Of a DNA stretch of 64,000 nucleotides, positions 57,112 to 64,000 are shown piece after piece; position 1 is the stretch's first letter, and every line of letters begins with the position of its first letter. The notes beneath the pieces are model-generated. The model was not told the DNA's origin and ran no database searches. It saw nothing but the letters and a program-made list of their open reading frames with translations. A program made the position numbers and the translations under genes. The DNA comes from Notospermus geniculatus (taxonomy: Eukaryota > Nemertea > Pilidiophora > Heteronemertea > Lineidae): NCBI GenBank assembly GCA_002633025.1, contig NMRB01001506.1, positions 18,937 through 82,936 of the forward strand. The letters run 5' to 3'.

Positions 57112-57592
57112 AAAGCCTAATTCACACTTCGACGCACGACCATCGTCGGCCAGGGTTTCCGTCAGAGGGTAAAATGGGTAAAATTCCGTTCCCTTAGATT
57201 TTTCCAGGGTGCGGATCCGTACCCTCAAAAACATTGGATAACCATTTTTCCATGACATGCCGGACGAAATCAAACAACCGGCATGACCGGCGCGGGGATT
57301 TTATGCTTCAAAATAGGCCTAAAATGGCACCAAACATCGTTTAAAACCTTTTTAAAATCAAAAAAAACTTTTCAAAAAAACTTTTCAAAAAAATTTTTTT
57401 CAAACAATTTTTTTTCAAAACTTTTTTTCAAAAAAATTCTGTTCCAAAAAAAAATTTTTTCTAAAAATTTTTTTTGTCCGTACCCTCATTTTTTTTCTGG
57501 CGGAAACCCTGGTCGGTGACCGATCGCACGATATTGTGTTCGACACTGACCCCATCGCGCGATTTGGTCAGCGTCCGATCGCGAGACTGTAA
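57112..57592 (-). repeat. CpG-rich repeat family M, interrupted by CAGGG element
   Basis: 57112-57150 and 57512-57592 together reproduce the reverse of 24724-24838: CTTCGACGCACGACCATCGT, then GCACGATATTGTGTTCGACA and GTCAGCGTCCGATCGCGAG. The insertion point falls in CATCGTCGGC. Confidence 0.88.
57151..57511 (+). mobile_element. CAGGG-family transposon, copy 9 (nested)
   Basis: 361 bp with intact ends (left has one change, CCGTCAGAGG). Flanks are GTCGGC on the left and GTCGGT on the right. The uninterrupted relative at 24724-24838 (reverse) reads CATCGTCGGCGACCGACG, so the target was GTCGG. The extra C leaves 5 or 6 bp of duplication open. Confidence 0.93.
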
Positions 57593-58830
57593 TTTCTTGA
57601 ATCATTTCATAACGTCTTAAGTTAATGGTACCACTAGCCTAAAGTCACTTTATGAAACAGGACCCAGGTTGTTTGCAAAGTAATGATGAAGTCCAACAGT
57701 GCACTCTGTCATCTTCAAGTGAATTTTTTATTTTACATGTAACTCATCCTACCTTTAACCCGACACCTTAAAAATCTTCAGAAATTCAACTCACCTAAAA
57801 AAGAAGAGGGGAAAGTACATTAGCAATGAGAGACATAAGGACCATTATATTGTAATGAGATCGGTGAAATCTATACGAAATTAACTCCTTCACTGTTTTC
57901 CATTCAACAGTCACGTTATAGAATCACCGGTGCTGCCACCTTAACACAGATGAAGGAACTAACCAACACAGTTCCCTCACAATCGATCAATAGAAGTCCT
58001 GCAGTCAGTCAATCATGCCAGTTGAACATCATCATCCAAGGACAAGGCATGCAATAAAACGCTCTCCAGAAATACATAGGTCATGGAAATGAAGTCCAAT
58101 TTTCATATTTCGTACTTCGTGTTTCATCACTCAGATTTGCGAAACCTCACTGTTATCTCTCACAAACTTCGAATTTCCCAAAGTCTCCATGCGAGCGAAG
58201 GAAGTAACTATGACTTTCTAAAGACTATGAGAGAAGACGAGAAAATTTGTTTCTTATGAAGAGACAGAATGTCTTTTGGGAGGCCCCATCTATCAGGGCG
58301 TGCTTCTGGCATGCATGGTCGTGGCAAATGACATTTGAATCCAACTCGCCGGTCGGCGAGTCGGCCTTTGGCTGACTTTTCGAACTTTGACACTGCTTGC
58401 CCACTTGGTGAAGTGACCACTAAGAGGTCCAATGCTAGCTGCTGTATCAGTTAAACCAGCCATCTGACTATGCTGTACGGCAAACATAATCCTGGGATAT
58501 CATTCACCTGATGTAGGTGAGGGTCTTGAATGAATAATGTCACAGTATCGATTAACCGCACACATTATCAGAATCGAGTGGGCATACCGGCAATGTATGC
58601 GGAGATGGATGAGGAAGTTGCATGTTGGAGGCAATGAGCATGAGTTGTAATATTAATGAGGTGATAAATTACCATGTAAATACAAGTACTGCTGTACAAC
58701 CAGATGGAATAAGATCTTTACACTTGGACATGTCGGAAATTCCGAAATTGCCTGGGTGCATGACCGGCAGCACCAGGAATAATCCATGAGGAACCTACAA
58801 CCTAGAATGGACCCTTCAGGAACTGACAGA
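57593..58830. other. No gene recognised
   Basis: AT-rich DNA. The minus-strand frames at 58208-58487 have no recognisable motif. Confidence 0.4.
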
Positions 58831-59195
58831 TGGTGTCCTTAATAGAGAGGTGTCTCCTGATTACAGAGGTCAAAATGAAATGATCCATGGACCATGTGCT
58901 CACCTGGCTGAATGTACCAGAAGAACAATGACAAATGTTAAATCGAAATGTTCCAGGGTATTGTATGATGATTATGGTAACGTAAAAACACGAAACCTGC
59001 CAATGCCAAAATTGTGCCAAAATTTTTAATTTTGACCTCCATGGCCTTGAAAAGTAGGTCAAACCAAAAACCTGTATTTCATGTATCCTCATGAGATGCA
59101 GCGATGATAAAAATTTGGAGACGATCCAGTCGTAGGATTATTGGGCTTTGAGTTTTCATTTTGGCCACCAAGTGGCCAAGCAAAGAATCGATTCG
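58831..59195 (+). mobile_element. Mosaic of family J and composite-element fragments
   Basis: 58831-58880 matches family J (GGTGTCCTTAATAGAGAGG, AGGTCAAAATGA). 58882-58910 matches the start of the composite element (CCATGGACCATGTGCTCACC). 59033-59195 matches its tail (CCTTGAAAAGTAGGTCAAA, TTTGGCCACCAAGTGGCCAA). The 145-bp core is missing, so this is an internally deleted third copy. Confidence 0.75.
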
Positions 59196-61180
59196 GATCT
59201 GTGCACAGTAACACACCAGCCTGAAGGAGAGCAGATGAATTTTCGTGAGCTCGCCAAACTTACCATTCGTGATGACCACATCAGAGTAAGACTCACATAT
59301 CCTCTCCAGAAATCCCAGACTGAACATTCTGCTGCACGAATACAGTGCTGATAAGTCCAACATAATCCTCGAACTGACGAGTAAGTGTTCCACCTCGATA
59401 AAGATTCCAAGTCTGATACCACAAACACAAGGTCCAAAGAAGGAACTATCAAAGACCATCAAAGATGTTTGATTCCTCTTCCTAAAGATACCCTAGCCGT
59501 GCAGTACTCCATGAAGGAATCTTAGGTAAAAGGCTCTTGTCAAGGAGTCGCTGAGTGTTTCAACATGTACCTCAAGAATGTTCCAAGGTGGAAATGGAGA
59601 AAATTGTCATGTGTGAAAGACCTTTACTCAGAAAAACCATCAGACGGTGCTATTCTCTACCTAGCACCCATCACATGTGGTTCTCTTGCAAACACTCTAC
59701 TATAGCTAATGACAGTAGCTGATAATGTCAGTGACTTTTTTCCCCCAACAACATCGTGTAGGGTATCAACCTTCCAGCAACCATAGGGACTCCCACACGG
59801 ATTATGACAAAAAGACTCAGACAAGTCAAAGCTTTTCCGGCAGGAACACAAGTGCATTCACAAAGGAACATTGACTTCCTTACTTCAACAATGTTCAACA
59901 GGGTTCTTCGAGGCAGTTTTGGGGGCGGAGGAACGATATGAAAGGCAGCATGTGAGGAAGACAGTATGAGTATCAATTTCTACTCATCCATCCTGCAAAA
60001 CAGAATGGACTTAATGGACCCGTCTATAATCTCACAGGTCTACAAACAGAACAATGGTCTATATGATATCACCACCACATCACCCTCCTACGCAAGGATT
60101 ATATTCCTCACACCTTCCTGGGATTCATTCTTTTATCGTTTACCTTCCAAACACAACAATATCAATCACTCAATCGTTTCCTATGCAACACCCACAATGT
60201 TCTACTACTTTCAGAGGCGTGCCTCAACTCAGTTGGAAGTTCCGCAAATCACTGCTGTAGGGCATCACACATGTCACATGACGAAGGCATACGATACGTT
60301 TTTACGTTTTTGTTGATTGTCAGAAGGAGGAAGATACAATACATCCACAGGATCCAGAGAAATTTAATCAGCAGTAAGTGATGCCGTGAGATCAACATGG
60401 ATCAATGTTTTGAAATGAATTTTATAGAAGAGAATCCATTCAGAAATTGCATTTGGTGAAAGTATGTCCAAAATGACATCACAGGCAAACTGCAGTCAGA
60501 GCTATCACAATCAGGGTTCTTGAGAGAATGTCAAGCTGAACTTGAAGTCACTGAACAACCACTATACCATGATGGCCCAGAGAAATTCATCCATCAAAGA
60601 GGAATCCAGTTGTAGGCCACACAAGGACAATGTATCTTCACAAAGCTATCTTGCCATTGAAAAACAGGTCCCACAGTTCCAACAAAAGGAACAGACCAAG
60701 GTCAATTAACGGAGAATAAAGGAAAAATATGCCACAGAATCAAACAACACTCATTTGTACACTATAAAAGAATGTGTCCAACATGACTGCCATTAGTTCC
60801 AAATTATCACGGAATTTAAAATCTGACTGTAGAAATGTTTTTAAAAAACATCCATAATGCCCCCAAGTTAAACTGAATCATGCCGACCTTGTGAAAGAGC
60901 CTCCGGACAATACTACACACAGATAATTAGAAGAACTGCCAGGCAATGTTAAATTCCATGATACCATCCAATCTTGGAGAGTTTGAGATAACGTCCACTA
61001 CACCATCATTCAATGAAACATGAAAAAATCTGTGAAGTACCATCGTAGATTACCGCCTCCGTGTTCCACCAGATAACGACGTCGTCAATCCTCATAAAAT
61101 AGTGACAATTTGCCGTCACCTCGACTGAGATAATCCGGCACATGTTCCCAGCCGGAAGTAACTGAATCTTACGGGCAATT
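59196..61180. other. No gene recognised
   Basis: The 127-codon minus frame at 59079-59462 runs into the composite-element fragment and is unlikely to be real. The rest shows no exon or repeat signal I can support. Confidence 0.4.
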
Positions 61181-61260
61181 CAGAGTTTAATGAAAAATTT
61201 TCGCCGCAATAATCATTGGCACAATGACAAGCAGTTCAGGGAGGTTGTTCAATGCGAACG

Positions 61261-61483
61261 TGTCCTGCTGCCACAATGCAGAAGTGTCCTGCTGCCACAA
61301 TGCAGAAGTGTCCTGCTGCCAGAATGCAAAAGAGTCCTGCTGCCACAATGCAGAAGTGTCCTCCTGCTGCAATGCAAAAGTGTCCTGCTGCCAGAATGCA
61401 AAAGAGTCCTGCTGCCACAATGCAGAAGTGTCCTGCTGCCACAATGCAGAAGTGTCCTGCTGCCACAATGCAGAAGTGTCCTG
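61261..61483. repeat. 24-bp minisatellite, nine units
   Basis: Nine 24-base units of TGTCCTGCTGCCACAATGCA-GAAG type in three variants. Units 3-4 and 6-7 are the same variant pair, so a multi-unit block was duplicated. The unit length is a multiple of three and lacks stops, so several frames on both strands are open, including a 175-codon plus frame (61190-61717). I take it as non-coding; a repeat protein cannot be excluded. Confidence 0.95.
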
Positions 61484-63007
61484 TGTGACTACGTTGCCCA
61501 CAAATTCCTAAACAAACTCAACATTTCCAAGGCCCTTAAAATGTCAATGACACAAAGAGAAGTAGAGAATCCAACAAAAGAACTAAAGCCCCCAAAATAT
61601 AAGAACAGTCAATGTTATACGGCAGCGACTGCATCAAGTTGTACAAGTTTTGTGTCCTGCACCAACACTACTACATGTACATCATTAATGGCCATACACT
61701 GGCAATTACTGTTCTGACCAGAGCAATGTATCATGACCGCAGTCACAAAGAAGCAATCTGGTAACACTGATGATGTCAATGATGCCATAACAAGATAAAA
61801 GGATTTTATTCCGAGTACTCAAAATCATGTAACTACATTATGTTTAGATAATGAGCTGGCTGTTTGGATTGGTCTTGCACAGTAATTAGAAGTTGACAAC
61901 TGTTGAAAACACCGACGGCGATATTGATGTGTTCAACAGAGACCAAATGAAAGGGAACAGGCATGACAGCTTGATTTCTAGCTTATGCAAAACCAAGCTG
62001 GACAAAAACAAGCAGATCTGATGGACTGCCCCAAATGTAACCTGCTCAGCAAAAGCAGGAGGTGCTTGTCTCATAGTGATCATCATTGGTCATCAGTTTA
62101 CTCAACTATTATCACTGCTGTCCAATCAACCTGCAGAGCGGTATGTTTCAGCTATTGTCTTGTAAGGCCGTTAATTAACTCTCCTCGTTTGTGAAAAGTT
62201 CCTACTGTTGCTGGAGCCAGTCACATATGCGCCAGTACCTAGGAAAAGTCCACATTGCGACCAACTGCATTCTGTCGAAGCAACCACTCAAAATCACGCG
62301 CCAACATCAAGGTTTCTTTGCTATGGGTAAACATTATCCTAGTCTCTAATTAAATTAGGCAAGTGAAGAGAGAAAACAAAAGCTGCTTGAAAACTGAACT
62401 ACCGTCCTTGTCCTTGAACGTATTTTATACTCATAAATTTTTTAAATCTAAAACCTTGTATTCCAGAACATCAGTTTGTACCAGAGTCATTGGACAATAG
62501 GACGTCAAATTATCACATCTAAACCACTTCCTATTCAGCCACTTATAAAAAATAATTATGTTAGGTGCGTTGTGCTATGCGTTTTAATTGGTTAATTAGC
62601 CTGATTAAAACTTGTCAAGTACGGTGCGGTTCCATTTATTGCAGCATCTGATTCAGTGATGTTGATTATGGGAATTTAGCCTGTCCTCCTTGGTTTGATA
62701 CCTTAGTGATGCTGAGCGTACGCACGATTAAATTTAGATGCCGAAATCGTCTTATTGATTCATGTCACATCGACCGGCTAGCTTGACGGGGCAGGCTTAT
62801 CGGGAGAACATTCATGGCCCAATGACTGGAGGCCGACAAAATCGTCCCTCGAGGTTCAGTATCGAACACAGTGTCTTCAAAATTTCATCACACGTCGAAT
62901 GCAGATGCAGTCGTCTGTTCTAGGAATCCAGCTGAGGAATCACCGTTGAACATGTTGAAGCTTTATAATCTATGCCAGGGCTAACCTGAACACTGAGCAG
63001 CAAATGT
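61484..63007. other. No gene recognised
   Basis: Apart from the tail of the frame crossing the minisatellite, no open frame is persuasive. No clear repeat ends. Confidence 0.4.
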
Positions 63008-63200
63008 GAATAGGAGGCTACCGCCTTCAGATGTCACCACCAGATAGCGGTCCTAGAACATCACACAGTTGGACGTCATGAGCGGAAGTGCATGCCTTAA
63101 CGTCATCCATAATGACATGAGAGGCTGGGCCTGGGACCTCAAATTCTGTGATGTCTGAAGACCACTAACAGGTGGCCTCCAACAGCAGTAAGTCTCCCAT
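63008..63200. mobile_element. Repeat family L, copy 2
   Basis: ACCACCAGATAGCGGTCCTA at the left and CACTAACAGGTGGCCTCCAA at the right, followed by GCAGTAAGTCTCCCATTG, which also follows copy 1 (GCAGTAAAGTCTCCCATTGG at 12498). The internal part is inverted relative to copy 1, while that flank is not. Confidence 0.65.
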
Positions 63201-64000
63201 TGCCAATCACCTATGAAACTATACAACGGACGACACATCGAGACAAAGCAGCTTCATTACTGGACAACTGAACCTGATAAATACTTGGATCATATGGCTA
63301 CTTTCTTGAAACCTTAGCCCTTGGCAGACAATGGAGTATTGCTTTAGTTACCATGGATACGGTAGGAAACAATATGCCTGAGTTGTGTTGCTCATGACAT
63401 GGCTCATGATGTAAACAATTGCAGAGGGAGGAAATATACTTTTGTGAGCAGAAACTCCATCTTGAGGCCGACAAAATCTCTGCAGATCTGTTAAGTTGGC
63501 TGTCCCCCACTAATTCTCTACCAATCATAGTCTGATTGTGTATGGCGACAGATAAACAACAAGTAAAAAGATTTTCACAATCCAAAAACAGATTTTTATT
63601 CCTCACATGGGTACATTTACAGGAGATTCTTAAAAAGAATCAACCATTTGCCATGGTTACATAAACATTATCAATGACAATATTTTTTAAGTCTCTTATG
63701 CCCTGAAGAGAAGTGTATACCATTATGAGATGTTCCCAGTGCAGCTAAAATAAATAATGTAGGAGTTCAAATCTCTCTGCCAGACGACATGGCAGAGAGA
63801 GAGAGTGGGGCCATCTATCAGAACAGAGATGTACTATAGTGCTAGCAGAAAATTTACACTACCATTCTCACAATCTGACTCAACATGAATGTGTTGAGTG
63901 TACTACTTCGTGCACTGACCAAAATTGCACTTCTCTTGTATGTTGCAGAGACCTGGCTTTGCCACTGTGATCTAAAAGGGGCGTCGCTCTGCCCTTTTAC
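63201..64000. other. No gene recognised
   Basis: A 102-codon minus frame at 63298-63606 has no recognisable motif. GACATGGCAGAGAGAGAGAG near 63786 is low-complexity. Confidence 0.4.

Noticed and set aside
61190-61717. Cys/Leu/Gln repeat protein encoded by the minisatellite
   Set aside because: All stop-free frames are a consequence of the 24-bp unit; no upstream exon or promoter evidence.

Overview
The window is eukaryotic and almost certainly from a marine invertebrate. It has long introns with GT/AG splice sites, dense short inverted-repeat transposons, tRNA-derived SINEs, about 40% GC with scattered CpG-rich islands, and many TACATGTA and TAGGCCTA words. An echinoderm or hemichordate-like deuterostome is my best guess, from repeat style only. 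It is a scaffold piece with two runs of N (14205-14258 and 40360-40566). Nothing prokaryotic was seen.

One gene is securely recognised: an AGAP family (centaurin-gamma) Arf GTPase-activating protein on the minus strand. Eight clear exons and one probable exon lie between 26650 and 1681. In order they encode the FVNSQEWTLSRSVP segment, the P-loop, the DEGG switch region, the central and C-terminal parts of the GTP-binding-like domain, a Ser/Thr/Pro/Gln-rich linker, and the RRRSNLFT segment that precedes the PH domain in this family. All exon phases agree across the introns. The first N-terminal exon was not found and may lie upstream. The PH, ArfGAP and ankyrin parts should lie beyond base 1. 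No second protein gene could be identified. The open frames elsewhere look like chance ORFs or translated repeats.

The rest is a transposon graveyard. The most informative family is a non-autonomous DNA transposon with 16-bp ends CAGGGTTTCCGCCAGA, a subterminal palindrome, and an A/T-homopolymer core. There are nine copies (7732, 11047, 23301, 26883, 29391, 36626, 46805, 54014, 57151) and a 143-bp relative at 4356. Most have clear 5-bp target duplications. Two copies sit inside other repeats whose uninterrupted relatives are also in the window, giving natural empty sites.

Other repeats: two composite elements (5269-6502 and 40567-41345) with a 145-bp tandem core, a GAC microsatellite and a terminal hairpin, resembling bivalve pearl or Helentron-associated elements; about a dozen further inverted-repeat (MITE-like) families; three kinds of tRNA-derived SINE; an unusual 11-bp-period array in an AGAP intron (21519-22866); a 24-bp minisatellite (61261-61483); and a 24-nt-arm hairpin (2857-2924).

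Layout: 1-26650 is the AGAP gene with repeat-filled introns. From 26651 to 64000 there is no exon I can support; this is upstream intron or intergenic DNA with repeats.
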